Source of the DNA: Dama dama
Lineage: Eukaryota > Chordata > Mammalia > Artiodactyla > Cervidae
NCBI RefSeq assembly: GCF_033118175.1
Contig: NC_083694.1
Location: 33,058,108 to 33,122,107, forward strand
Direction: 5' to 3'
DNA: 64,000 nucleotides
Under the pieces are notes generated by a model. The model had not been told where the DNA came from and did not search any database. It saw only the letters and a list, made by a program, of their open reading frames with translations. Shown piece by piece: positions 47,590-59,226 of this stretch. A program made the translations under genes and the position numbers. How positions within the stretch are numbered: the first letter of the stretch is position 1; the number at the start of each line of letters is the position of its first letter.

Positions 47590-47802
47590 CTACTCTACCC
47601 CCCGGGTGGCTCATTGTTAAAGAACCGACTTGTCAGTGCAGGCGACATGGGAGACATGGGTTCCATCTCTGTGTTGGGAAGATCCCTTGGAGGAAAACAT
47701 GGCAACCCACTCCAGTATTCCTGCCTGGAGAATCCCGTGGACAGACGAGCCTGGTGGGCTACAGTCCACAGGGTCACAGAAAGTCGGACACGGCTGAGCA
47801 GC
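47590..47802 (+). mobile_element. Bov-tA SINE
   Basis: Head with cccgggtggctcattgtta, B-box-like gttccatctc, and a body ending cacggctgagcagcaggc. Confidence 0.9.
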
Positions 47803-49068
47803 AGGCATGGCACTAGCCTCCTCTAGTGACTTCTTGGCTGGGGCCTTCTTTGCATTTTTACTGAACTATGGAGAGAATCCCACGGGTTTATTTGTATTAC
47901 TGAGCAGTATAGAATAGAATGGCAAATTATCAATGAACAGCTGATCAACTTATGTTTCATGAAAGTGACCAGTTCAGCTGCTCCGGGTGGACTTTCCTCC
48001 CCTGCTTACCTTTCCAGATGTTACATTTACTGTCCATCTTCATGCGTCGTCTCCAGCCTGTCCGCTTGCTCCCTACCCTTGGGGTCAGGGAGCAGTTGTG
48101 CATATAGTCTTCTTGTCAGAAGAAAGAATGTTGCCCTTCTTTGAATGGTCCTGTGTTATCATAGACAAAGGCTTTGTCATCTGAGCCTCTTTGAACCTGC
48201 CTGGCTAGTATGTGTCACTAGGAAAAGTACTGAGTGTATCTGAGACTGTTTTCTCGGTAAAATGAATATAACCATGACCTTCTGTTAAGATTTTTGTAAC
48301 ATTAAATGTAATTTATATGCATATATATCTCATATCTGTAAATGCATGTATACCCACAACCAGTAAATAGAAGGCATTTATGATGATTTCCTCCTAGTAC
48401 AGATTCTGTTTGATTGTTTTTTCCTTCAGTCAGTTAATTTGGTTTCGTTGTAGTTTTTTCAAATAGCATGTTCCTAACAAGGGCACTTTTGACTAGTACA
48501 TTCATGCATTTTCATATGTCAGAATTAAGTCAGCAACAAAGTGTGTTTCTTTTACATTTTTATGAATCTTTCACCATCTCAGTAGTACAAAAAGCCACAT
48601 ATGAAAAATTGAATAAATGCAAAAGATGCTGTATTATCCCTTCCTTCCCAAAGCAATCTGATATCTTTGTATTATTTCTTCCCCTCATGAAATATTTAAA
48701 TATTTCTCTTACTGACTTACATAGGAAAGATAAATTGTATTAGCATATTTGCACCTGTTACTCTTTATTGCTCTGAGATGTTGGAGGCTCACTACGAAGC
48801 GCTTATACTTTTAAATTAGGCATAGTCAGATTTCTCCATTTCCCTGGAGACATGGAATATGGGGGAATCAGAGTTACCAAATACAGTACTAGTTTTAAAA
48901 TATCTGTATGTATCTCTGATAATATAAAGATTGTGATATTGACCAAAGATGAAAAAATATTTACTCCTATTGTGCTTCTTGTGTTTTAAACATCTTTCTC
49001 CCCAGTGCCAAGACCATACTGCTTTCCTGTACCCTCCATTTACAATAGCCTCAGAAAAGAAACAGTGT
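47803..49068. other. Intron sequence without recognisable feature
   Basis: Nothing recognised. Confidence 0.5.
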
Positions 49069-49295
49069 GAGGTCACGGTTATGAGTGCAGACCCTGAAGC
49101 CACACTCCCCAGTTAAAACCAGCTTTTCCATTCATGAACTTTGTGACCTTAGACTCTCTTGTACTTCTGTTTCTTCATTTGTGGAAAAAGAGTAATGGTA
49201 GTTGTTGTAAAAATTAAATGAGTAAATAAATATATATGTAATCTATTACTATAGTAGCTGGGTGATACTAAATGCTCAGGAAATTCTTAGCTATG
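49069..49295 (+). mobile_element. MIR SINE, sense
   Basis: gtgaggtcacggttatgagtg (tRNA-like head region), aactttgtgaccttagactc, ttcttcatttgtggaaaaag and aattaaatgagtaaataaat follow MIR in order. Confidence 0.65.
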
Positions 49296-49429
49296 GTTCT
49301 TAGCTGTCATAGAGATGAACAAGAAAGAAAGCTAAAGGGAATCCAGAGATTCCTTATTTAATTGGCTTTGATTACAGGATGGGTCTTTAAAAAATTAGAT
49401 TTACAAATAGTATTTTAGATAGATGGTTA

Positions 49430-49500
49430 GAAAGGAAGAAAGAAAAGAAAGAAACAAAGAAATGAAAGAAGGAAGAGTGAAAGGGAGAAAGGAAGAAAGG
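49430..49500 (+). repeat. GAAA/GGAA purine repeat
   Basis: aaggaagaaagaaaagaaag and similar units over about 70 bases. Confidence 0.8.
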
Positions 49501-51412
49501 TCATGAACCCCACAATTTAGTAAACTTTATTTTCTCTGGTCAAAATATGGACCCACCCATTGAATTAATACAGTGCATTCTATATTAGCTTCTTCATTAG
49601 CTTCTTTCCACTGCTGACTGGTGGAGAAGCTTATGGTCAGCAATTACATGTCTCCTGAGTTGCCGTCAAGTCTGCTCCCAGTTGATACTATTGCTTTTTA
49701 AAAAAAAAAAACAAACAACCCTCAATGTATGACTTTACTTTGTATTCCATTTTGGACTCAGCCCATCAATTCTACTCTCTGTCCAGATCATTTAGATGGG
49801 AGCAATTACCTGTACATCTTACTATTAGATAAGAAACCAATCATAGAAAACATAACAACTTGTTGTTCTGATTATAGTGGTATCTATAATTAATATATTT
49901 GCAGATCTTGTACCTAGAAAAATTCTAATTTTCAAGTAGGCTATTGATTTTTCATGACTATTTACTAACTGAATGTATAGGTATCTGGAAGTCCTGTAAA
50001 GATAGTTCTCACTCAGTCCTTGCTTACTTAGACATTGATAAGTGTCTACTAAGTGTCAAGCTAATATCATGGAATACAGAGTTAAATCAGGGACAACTCT
50101 TATACTTAAGGAGTTCACAGCCTACTGGGAGAGTAACGTAGACAACACAATGATCTGCATAACACCGTGTTGTAAATATTATAATAGAAAGGAGGGCACA
50201 GCTAAGTCAAGCTACAGCACATAAAAGAGTTCATTCCTTTAGCTTCCTTTAACTATTGTGGAATTTCACCAGAATGAGTATGTTAAGGCTTAACAACATT
50301 CAACTGGAAAGTTCACACAGCTCATTAGTACTTAAGCCCTTTGGGATATCCAAACCTCCTGATGCTAAAGGATGTAAAGTTGGACACTGTGCTTTAGTGA
50401 AGTAAAGATACATTTCTTCTCTGTTCACCAAATCAACAAATTAGTTGATTTTTCGTTCCAGTGATTGCAAAAGCTCCTTAACAACCAAACTCCCAAACAA
50501 TCTCACCTGAAGATTCTTTCTTATTTCCTTCTACAACAAAGGGGCAAGGGTTCAATTTCACAACACGAGGAAATCTTAGAATAGCGATCCACACCAAGCA
50601 TCTGATAGATTTCAGTTTTGCTGTTCTTGTTCCTCTGTCAGTCAAGTACTCTCATTTAAAAGCTTCAGTGAGTGTCTAAGCGGGTTTTAGATGGGAGGGT
50701 AGTTATTACTGGAGAGGTGAAAGATGAGTAGACAGTTGGGCTCATCTAAAGAGATGAGGGTGCTTCAGAAAAAAGAAAGAAGGCTGTAAAACTGTGTATT
50801 GAGGGTACACTGTTGCCCACTGTGAATATTTAATCAAATCTCATAGTTTTATTTTTAATAGTAATGAACTTGGTGGATAGTTATAGAGAGAAGGAAACAG
50901 AAATGAGCTATTCAACTAACTATTTAACTACAGGACTTCTGCAAGTGTAGTTCCTTTATTTGTGGTGCTTTTGCTTAAGAAGACCAGAGCAAAGCAGAAC
51001 TGAAAGTGTCTTTTTTTCAGCATGATTGTTTGCATGGCTCATCCTAGAATAGGCTAGGTGCTTCAGAGTTACACTGCTCTTCATAACATGGGATCAAGTG
51101 CATTTACGTTTCTGATTGCTTATCCATTCACTGATACAGATAATCTTGAGGGTAAATGAGAAGTGCCTTTATGGATAATAGGTTAGAGTTAAGAGTGAAA
51201 TAAAGATCAAAATTTCATAAAGGTAGTAATTGATTATTTTGCATGAGATAAATGAGAGTTTGTCATTTTTGCATTATTAATTCATGATTTATAGTATGTG
51301 CTTGCGCTAAACTTACTTCTTCTTAAAAATTGAAATAGTTTACATTCTGTTTTTACTATGTATTGTCAGTAACTACTCTGTGTGGTAAATAATGCTAAAT
51401 AGCATCATTAGA
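49501..51412. other. Intron sequence without recognisable feature
   Basis: Around 50000-50210 a faint resemblance to an old mammalian repeat (aaggagttcacagcctactgg) is seen but not assigned. Confidence 0.45.
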
Positions 51413-51590
51413 GTGCATACCATATGCCAGATATTGTTCTAAGTACTACATATGATTTACTTTATATTTAATCTCCATAACAATTCTATGAAAGAACTAT
51501 TAGCCTAGTTTAATACTTGGAAAGTTTGAGGCTAATAAATAGTTCATCTAACATCACTCAGCTAATTAATAAACATTTATTTACATCCAG
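51413..51590 (-). mobile_element. MIR SINE, antisense
   Basis: atgccagatattgttctaag, aatctccataacaattctatg and aacatcactcagctaattaa follow the complement of MIR. Confidence 0.65.
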
Positions 51591-52035
51591 GTAATCAAAT
51601 TATAGCTCTTCCATATGACAATACACAGTCTCAATAATATCTCTTGGATGGATAATTGATGAATAAATTAAAAAGTGATTTTTAAAAAATAAATATAAGC
51701 AATGTAGGGAGAATAATAAATGTTTTCTGTTATTGAACATTAACTTTGTTAGCCTTTCTGGTAACTAAAACTAAAATATGGTGGTATGTATAATTCACAT
51801 TGATATCAAAGAGAAAGAATGTTTTAACCAAAAAAAAGTGAACTTGATTCTGGTGCCATATTCTAAAGGGAATTTAACATCTGTCATTTTATACATCAGA
51901 AAGGTAAGGTCTTAAAGAACAGCATTTCAGAAGAGTTTTTATATGGCTACTCTGTTAAAACTGGCAAAATTGATGGGGGGGGGGAGGGTAGTTAAAATTT
52001 GGAGAGCACCCATCCAAGCCAACTGTTACTGGGTG
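51591..52035. other. AT-rich intron sequence
   Basis: Nothing recognised apart from a short G9 run near 51975. Confidence 0.5.
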
Positions 52036-52217
52036 TTTATCTGTAAATATTTCAGTCTGAACAACTAACTTGTCATTGTTCCTTGCTAATTGTCCAGTTT
52101 TATAGAAGAAAAAACCAAGAGCTGCACAGATTAATTAGCTTGTCAAGCTTATGCAACTAGTAAGTACTGAAGGTTTATCTTTCTGATTCCAAAATCATGC
52201 TTTCTTCACTACACCAT
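52036..52217 (-). mobile_element. MIR-like SINE, antisense
   Basis: gttttatagaagaaaaaacc, gcttgtcaagcttatgcaac and ttctgattccaaaatcatgc resemble the complement of MIR's second half. Confidence 0.5.
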
Positions 52218-52464
52218 GTTGAAACTATAATGATGGCTCAACCTAGAGTCTGATATATATGACCTTCTAGCGATGTTACACTTAAAAGAAGTAATTTTCA
52301 AAGAAGCTCGAGCACTGGATTCTATTTTTCTGGATATATTACATAGTAACCCAGACAAATTAAAAAACTTAAAGGGGAGAATGATCCTGCTGAAGGGACT
52401 GTGTGCAGAACTCCTTTCTGCTCCCTCTTCTGTGAGATTCTTATGGCACATTAGGTGCACAAAA

Positions 52465-52590
52465 AATGCCTGGAGCACTGGTTTTAAAATGCAGATTCCT
52501 GGGGCATGACCCCAAATAATCTGATTTGAAGTGATGAATCTGCATTTTAAACGAGCACTTCAAGTGATTTGATCCAGGTGTCTTTTAAAA
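52465..52590. mobile_element. MER5-like remnant
   Basis: Near-palindromic: aaaatgcagattcctggggc and aatctgcattttaaacgagc face each other around ccccaaataatctgattt, the plan of a MER5-type element. Confidence 0.5.
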
Positions 52591-54169
52591 AAGCAACAAA
52601 AAAACACTGACCTGCAAAATGCACAGCCTGCCTGTTATTTGATTTCCCTCAAGTATCAGATGCCCAGGGTTTTAGACAAGATCTCTAAGATTCTTAAACT
52701 TGGTAAATTTTACCTGGATTGTAAAAGCAAACACTGATTTCATTTATTATATTAATGCCATCATTTGTAAATGTAATAAAAATCAGAGCAGTGCCTGCCA
52801 CACAATGGGTTGTCAGTAATATTTGCCAAATGAATGAGTGGATGGATGAATGAGTAGTGTAATTGCAAGAATAGCTCCAGGCTGGGAAATAGGAAGGGAC
52901 ATAGTTTATGGGTCCAATGCAAAAAAGATATTCAATTGAATTGAGTAAGAGAATTGTTATGAAAAATAAGGGTGTCATTTATGCCTATGATTTCTTGTTA
53001 GTGATTGTTTTTCTAATTTGAATATTTGCATTAATTTACACTGAGATCAGTTAGCCAGCTTTACTGAAACTCAGTGAAGCGCTAAATTGAAATCCTATTA
53101 ATTCTCTAGCTATTTGTTACTTCAGAGCATCTTCTGATAATAGAGGATGGCATCGAAAGAAAAGAAAGGCAGGTGAAAACAGAAAGTTTTAAATGGCTAT
53201 CAATTAGAGAAATCCCATACTTTTAAGAAGAACAGATTCTCTGTTTCAGGTGTATGTTTGGGGGCTAAATTGCTTGCTTTTTGAATTTCCCATCCTCAGT
53301 AGCTGTAATTCTGCTCTGAATCTCTGTGTAAGAGTCTACAGTTCTCCTGCCAATTGATGAGGCCCTAATCCAAGCCAGAAAAAAAGACTCTTATTGCCTA
53401 TTTTAGAGGGTAATATTGTGTGCTTCCATATGAAATGTTCTAATTCTTCAAAACTAGTAACTGTTAACTCCCATCAAAATATTTAGGAATTTGTGGCTTT
53501 CCTACATCACTCACTCAAATCACATTTTCACCAGTAACCCGATGTTGGTGAGAAATTTTGAAGGAATACAGCTAAATAAAAACTAGGTGAAGATTCAGTG
53601 AACCTTTGTGATTATACAGTGTTGGTGTTGTTGTGCCAGGCACTTGAGATGATGGACAGTGTGAAACAAGGAAAGATTAGCTACATTTAGCTGGAAAATT
53701 TGCAGTTTGGGTCAAATGAATCAGTTATGCTTAGCCAAACCAATTTCTATATTGTTTGGATATGTATTTATGAGTACAGAATTCTAAACAGTTGGTCATT
53801 TTTCATTAGAAGGGAGCCCCTTTATGTGTACTTGCCTATACTCTCTGAGAGACTTCTATAGAAGAGAATTTTTAATAAGACTTTGAAGGGTAGTGATTAT
53901 ACAAATGGATATTTTTAATGATCGCTGAAGGAAAAGCAAAAACAGAAACTGTGCGCACACTACCCTAACTGGATTGGAACAAATGATCTATGATTCTTGA
54001 CTGTTGGGATGAAGCCAAGCACGGGTCTTGGAGCTCAAGATACTTTTCAAGCAATAGTGAAGATTCATTGTGGCAGATTTAATAGGTTACAGAAAGAAAC
54101 AGACAATGATTTAGGCCCACGTGGAGTACTGAAAGCTGTAAGTCAAGATGATGAAAAAATCCTACCAAA
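52591..54169. other. Intron sequence; possible L2 3' tail at 52780-52860
   Basis: gcagtgcctgccacacaatg followed by aatgaatgagtggatggatg resembles the end of an L2 or MIR element. The rest is not recognised. The 112-aa frame at 53997-54335 has no domain. Confidence 0.4.
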
Positions 54170-54345
54170 GAGATTGCCTGTTTCACCTAACTCCCCGCCT
54201 TCACCTGGTGAATTTGTTTCTCAAAATCTAGTTCAAGCATCACTTCTTCTAAAGTCCTATCTCCTACCCTCCCCTTCCTTAACTGATTTAATTGTCTTCC
54301 TGTATGCTCCTGTAGAATCCTGTTTGTCTCTCTAGCTTAGTACTT
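54170..54345 (-). mobile_element. Possible L2 fragment, antisense
   Basis: The pyrimidine-rich text ttcaagcatcacttcttcta and ctgtatgctcctgtagaatc resembles the complement of L2 3' sequence. Weak. Confidence 0.35.
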
Positions 54346-54359
54346 ACTTGGAATGGATG

Positions 54360-54560
54360 GGCTTCCCTGCTGGCTCAGGCAGTATCTGCCTGCTATGTAG
54401 GAGTCCCGGGTTTGATCCCTGGGTTGGGAAGATCCTCTGGAGAAGGGAATGGCTACCCACTCCAGTATTCTTGCCTGGAGAATTCCATGGACAGAGGAGC
54501 CTGCAGACTACAGTCCATGGGTCACAAAGAGTCGGACATGACTGAACAACGAACACTTTC
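54360..54560 (+). mobile_element. Bov-tA SINE
   Basis: gcttccctgctggctcaggc, B-box-like ggtttgatcc, and body to tgactgaacaacgaacact. Confidence 0.9.
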
Positions 54561-56189
54561 ACAGATTTTAGAAGTCTTTTATACCGAGAGGGCAAAACTA
54601 TTGTGTAACTCTACAATGTAATAAGAATTAAATAATATCAAATCATAATATAAGGTTAACAAAATCCACAAAGCTCTGAGTTTGCCCACTGGTGCTTGTT
54701 CTGTATTAACTTTTTTGTGTGACTATACAACAGTATAGTTTTTTTTGTATTAACTATATCAAACTCTTTTAATTTTTTTCTCAGAATCCTTGGTTCCTTA
54801 TTATGCTAGTATTCTAAGTATGAGATTAATCTTCCTATTGGACAGTTTTTGTTTTTGCTTAAATGACCCATTTGTGTGTTTATTTTCACCAGCATACAGT
54901 GAGTTTTTAAAGGGAAAGTGTATTACAAACTCTGTATTACAAACTCTGTATTATAAGAGTTTGTCAAATATTTGTTGAACTGGACATACCTGAACCTTGA
55001 TAGACAGTAGAGAATTCGGTTGCACTGAGTCCAGAATATCGGTCAATAGGCATTAGTAAAGCTTCTCAGTCTCTAGGTTTGGGGCCTACTCCAGTCCTTA
55101 AGAAGCAAACTGGTGGATGGAGGTGGAGTGGAAGGGAAAAAAAGGGAATCACTCCCTTTCCTAAAGAGACAAGAGAATGAGATGGATGCAAATGTAGGAT
55201 TCAATATATCAAGGCTAGGAAAGCAGCAAATGTAATTTAATAGTGAGCTTAAAGTCTTAGATCACTATTTCTTAAATCCACATTACTTCCCATTCCTGGT
55301 AGGCTAAGAATTGGTTCTTGAAATCAAGATACTAGAAATCATGTTGAAAATATTGGCTTATTAATTGATTTATTGAAGTATCTCCTCGTTCGTATTTATT
55401 CATTTGTTCAACAACAGACTACTGCATGTCAAATTACGTGCTAAGCATACCAAGGTTAACACTTACATACCTAATCTATAACATACCAGAGTATGGAGAC
55501 CAGTAGGAGTTATAATTGCATGAGTGACATGGCTTGTCCAAGGTGGTGTTTGCATCAGTTTCTCATTGTAAATGGATTAGTATTTGCTCTTACCGTCTGG
55601 TGCACAGATATTTTAAATATCATCCTTATTTTACAGTGAGTAGCTACAGTGTAATTAGAACACAGATTTCCATTTTTATGAGTTACTTTGACTGATGTAT
55701 AGAAAAAAAGTAGAAGGATCAAGACTAGAGACAAAAAAAAAAAAAAAAAAACCAGGGAGAAAGTCATTGTAGTGACCTAGGAAAAATGGGAGGGTGCTAG
55801 CAGCTTAGATATTGGAAGTGCCAGTGGAGATGGAGGGAAAGAGATGGATAGGAAAATTACTTAGGTGATAGGGATAAGGGAGCATGATACCTGACAGAAT
55901 GTGGGAAATGTGGGCCATTCTCTTGATCTTTTCATTGGGAGTGGTCCGTTTGATTTGTCATTTTACTCATATTTCTCTGACTCTTTTGAGTTTAGGAAAA
56001 ACAGTTATCTACTGTGTGCTTGAAGGACTAATTTTATGTGGAAGTATCCCTGTGTATCATGTGTGACTCTGATATTTTTGGTGCAAGGGCTGGTTTTAGT
56101 CTGTGAGTGCTTGCCATGTCTTTTCTGAGTGTGGGCTGGCCATTATCCCCTTGATTAAAAGGGTGAGATTGGTGTTGTGATGACCAGGC
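54561..56189. other. Intron sequence with old repeat-like parts
   Basis: tctgtattacaaac-type 15-bp units occur three times in tandem at 54919-54957. An A18 run is near 55733-55750. 55790-55850 resembles an old mammalian repeat (gtgccagtggagatggaggg) also seen near 58355. Confidence 0.45.
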
Positions 56190-56313
56190 AAGAATAATGG
56201 AGTGGGTTGCTATGCCTTCCTCTAGGGGATCTTCTCAATCCAGGGATCAAATCCGTATCTCCTGCAGCTCCTGCACTGCTGGCAGATTCTTCAGAGTCAC
56301 TGGGGAAACCTGC
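56190..56313 (-). mobile_element. Bov-tA SINE fragment, antisense
   Basis: aggcaagaataatggagtgg to gattcttcagagtcactggg; complement of the body start and tRNA-like head, diverged. Confidence 0.8.
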
Positions 56314-56394
56314 TTATACTTATCAGCTAACATCAAATATATGGTTAAGTGTTTCATGAGTCTCTAAACTAACAGTTCTCAGGATAAGTCTCTC

Positions 56395-56411
56395 AAGATG
56401 ATTCTTCATGA
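56395..56411. repeat. Target-site duplication of sense L1 (left)
   Basis: aagatgattcttcatga; identical 17-mer at 57475-57491. Confidence 0.92.
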
Positions 56412-57474
56412 AACAACTGACAAGGGATTAATCTCCAAAATGTATAAGCAGCTCATTCAGCTCAATACCAGAAAAATAGCCCAATCAAAAAGTAGGCAGA
56501 AGACCTAAAGAGACATTTCTGCAAAGAAGATGTACGGATGGCTAATAAATGCATGAAAAGATGCTCAACATCACTCATTATTAGAGAAATGCAAATCAAA
56601 ACTTCAGTGAGGTATAACCTCACACCAGTCAGAATGACCATCATCAAAAAATCTACAAACAATAAACAGTGAAGAAGGTGTGGAGAAAAGGGAATCCTCA
56701 TGTAGTGTTGGTGGGAATATAAATCAATACAGCCAGTATGGAGAACAGTATGGAGGTTCATCAAAAAACTGGGACTAAAACTACCATATGACCCAACAAT
56801 CCCACAACTGGGCATATACCGTGAGGAAATCATAATTGAAAAAGACACATGTACTCCAGTGTTCATCACAACACTATTTGTAATAGTTAGGGCATGGAAG
56901 CAATCTAGATGTCTATCAACAGATGAATGGACAAAGAATCAGTGATACATATACACAATGGAATATTACTCAATTGTAGAAAGGAATGTATTCGACTCAG
57001 TCCTAATAAGTGGATGAACCTAGAAACTATTATACAGAGTAAAGTAAGTCAGAAAGAGAAAGACAAATATCATATATTAACACACACATATATATGGAAT
57101 CTAGAAAGATGGTACTGATGCACCTATCTGCAGGATAGCAATGGAGATGCAGACATAGAGAACAGACCTGTGGACTCAGCGGGGAGAAGAAGAGGGTGGG
57201 GTGAATTGAGAGATATATGTTATGGGGTGAATTGAAACATATATGTTACCATGTGTAAAATTAGATAGCTGGTGGGAAGTTGTTGTATAACACAGGAAGC
57301 TCAACTTGGTGCTCTGTGACAACGTAGAGGGGTGGGATGGAAGGCTCAAGAGGAAGGGGACAAACATATAGTTATGGCTGGTTCATGTTGATACATGGCA
57401 GAAACCAATGCAATATTGTAAAGCAATTATCCTCCAATTAAAAATAAATAAATTCAAATATAAAAAAAATTTTA
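56412..57474 (+). mobile_element. 5'-truncated ruminant L1, sense, with perfect TSD
   Basis: A 1.06-kb insertion carrying the ORF2 C-terminal region and 3'UTR (ccaatgcaatattgtaaagc, tatcctccaattaaaaataa) and an A-rich tail ending ataaaaaaaattt. Flanked by a perfect 17-bp duplication. ORF2 coding is broken by stops (for example only 63 aa readable at 56927-57118). This is the only long sense-oriented L1 here, so in pre-mRNA it can supply poly(A) signals. Confidence 0.92.
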
Positions 57475-57491
57475 AAGATGATTCTTCATGA
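57475..57491. repeat. Target-site duplication of sense L1 (right)
   Basis: aagatgattcttcatga, identical to 56395-56411. Confidence 0.92.
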
Positions 57492-58199
57492 GAGAAGTAC
57501 TTAATAAAAATAACTGAGGGTTGTGTTATATACTATAACTTCTTTATGGAGTTTCACAGTGTTCATTAACATTTTTAAGGTTCTGAAAATTCCCGTAGTA
57601 ATGATACTTTTTAAAAAATATTTCTTAACCCAGCACTTCTGAGCATATTTGACAATAAACTCTCCCCATCTTTTTTTGAAGGCAACCTCATTTTCAATGT
57701 AGAATGTACTTTGGAAATTTATGCCTCAAAGTTTAGGGAGCTTTCATTCAGTTGCTAACCTTATTTTGCCAAGTGAAGACATAAAAAGAAAACTATAATC
57801 AGTTATCAGTATAATTTATTAAAAGGAAGGGCATTTTATCACCCTCAGATTTTAGAAAGGGCAGTAAAAAATAAACTTTTAAAAATTAAGTATATTTAGT
57901 TTCATGAAAATTTCAACATATCATTTTTAATTTTTCTCCTTTCATTTTAAACCAATGAGAATTTCATCATGAGTATGTAAGACATGTCAGTTGTTTTTTG
58001 CTGTGGAGCATCCCTTCCTCCTTTTAACATCAGAACCTCCTCTTTTCAACAAGAAGGCCTTCATTCAATATAGTTTGTTTAGGGGTGGTATGAGGGAACT
58101 CACTGTTCCCTGGTCACAGGTATGAGTGTGATTTGGCGCTGGCCCAGCTGAGCTCCCCCCATCACCTGATATGACCTTAGACTGTCAGCCTCCATCTTT
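57492..58199. other. AT-rich intron sequence
   Basis: Nothing recognised. Confidence 0.5.
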
Positions 58200-58515
58200 G
58201 TTATTATGTGGATAGAATTTTCTAAAGAGGAGCGTGTTTTCATTATTACTTTGGCTGTTGTGTGAAGAATGGCTTTAGGAGGAGGAATGGAAACTAGGAG
58301 ACCAAGAAAGGTCCCGTGGCATAGTCCAGGAAAGATGATGTTGCTCAGACTACGGGAGTGACAGTGGAGATGAGAATGAGTCAGGTTTTGAAATTCTTTT
58401 GCTGATAGAGCCAATAGGACTGTTGATGATGGGGATGAGGAAAAGAAAGATCAAGGAGACTCTGGGTTTGGATTTGCACAACTGGATGGGAGGTGGAACC
58501 ATCTGCTGAGGGGTG
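58200..58515 (+). mobile_element. Old mammalian interspersed repeat, family not named
   Basis: tggcatagtccaggaaagatg, gggagtgacagtggagatg, tgatggggatgaggaaaag and ggagactctgggtttgg follow in order a common old repeat that I recognise but cannot name with certainty. Confidence 0.4.
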
Positions 58516-58517
58516 AG

Positions 58518-58552
58518 TGTGTGTGTGCGCATGTGCATACACACACATGCAT
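58518..58552. repeat. TG/CA inverted microsatellite
   Basis: gtgtgtgtgtgcgcatgtgc followed by atacacacacatgcat; an imperfect inverted repeat. Confidence 0.8.
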
Positions 58553-58986
58553 TTTTTTATGAAAAAATTACCTAAGTTGTAAAAACACACCAACTTAAAT
58601 TTATCCTGATGCTCTGAAGGAGAAAAGAAACTAACCTCTCTCAATCAGTCCCTGATGTATCTTTTGTCTCAACAAATCATGGCTGATGTAAAAGAAAAAA
58701 GAAACCACTTTTAAGCCTCCCAGTCAATCCAGTTTTGTCATTACCTGGATGGAGTAGGAGGGAAACCACACCTGGCTATTCCTTTAAATAAATTTCCAAA
58801 CATTATTGAGAAAGTGGCAATCGAAGAAGAGTGATCTTTACACTTAGCTTAATTAATAGCTTAAATCAAAGGCTCTTGCCCAAACCTGGAAGCTGTATGT
58901 TGTGATGTGCATCACTCAAGGCCTTCAGAAGAAAGCTGTAGACCATCATCAGTAAAATGGAAATATCTGTTATTTGTGCCTCTTCA
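58553..58986. other. Intron sequence without recognisable feature
   Basis: Nothing recognised. Confidence 0.5.
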
Positions 58987-58996
58987 TTTCACATAT

Positions 58997-59216
58997 GGGC
59001 TTCCCTGGTGAATCAGACGGTAAGGTACCTGCCTGCAATGTGGAAGACCCAGGTTCGATCCCTGGGTCAGGAAGCTCCCCTGGAGAAGGGAATCGCTGCC
59101 CACTCCAGTATTCTTGCCTGGAGAATTCCATGGATAGTGGAGCCTGGTAGCTATATATAGTCCGTGGGATTGCAAAGAGTCAGACATGACTGAGCCAACT
59201 AACACTTTCACTTTCT
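58997..59216 (+). mobile_element. Bov-tA SINE
   Basis: Head gcttccctggtgaatcag, intact B-box ggttcgatcc, Bov-A body ending aactaacactttcac. Flanked by tttcacatat (58987-58996) and tttcacgtat (59217-59226). Confidence 0.92.
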
Positions 59217-59226
59217 TTTCACGTAT

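Noticed and set aside
53997..54335. 112-aa + strand frame possibly coding
   Set aside because: Its second half looks like antisense L2-type sequence and it has no domain; not supported.
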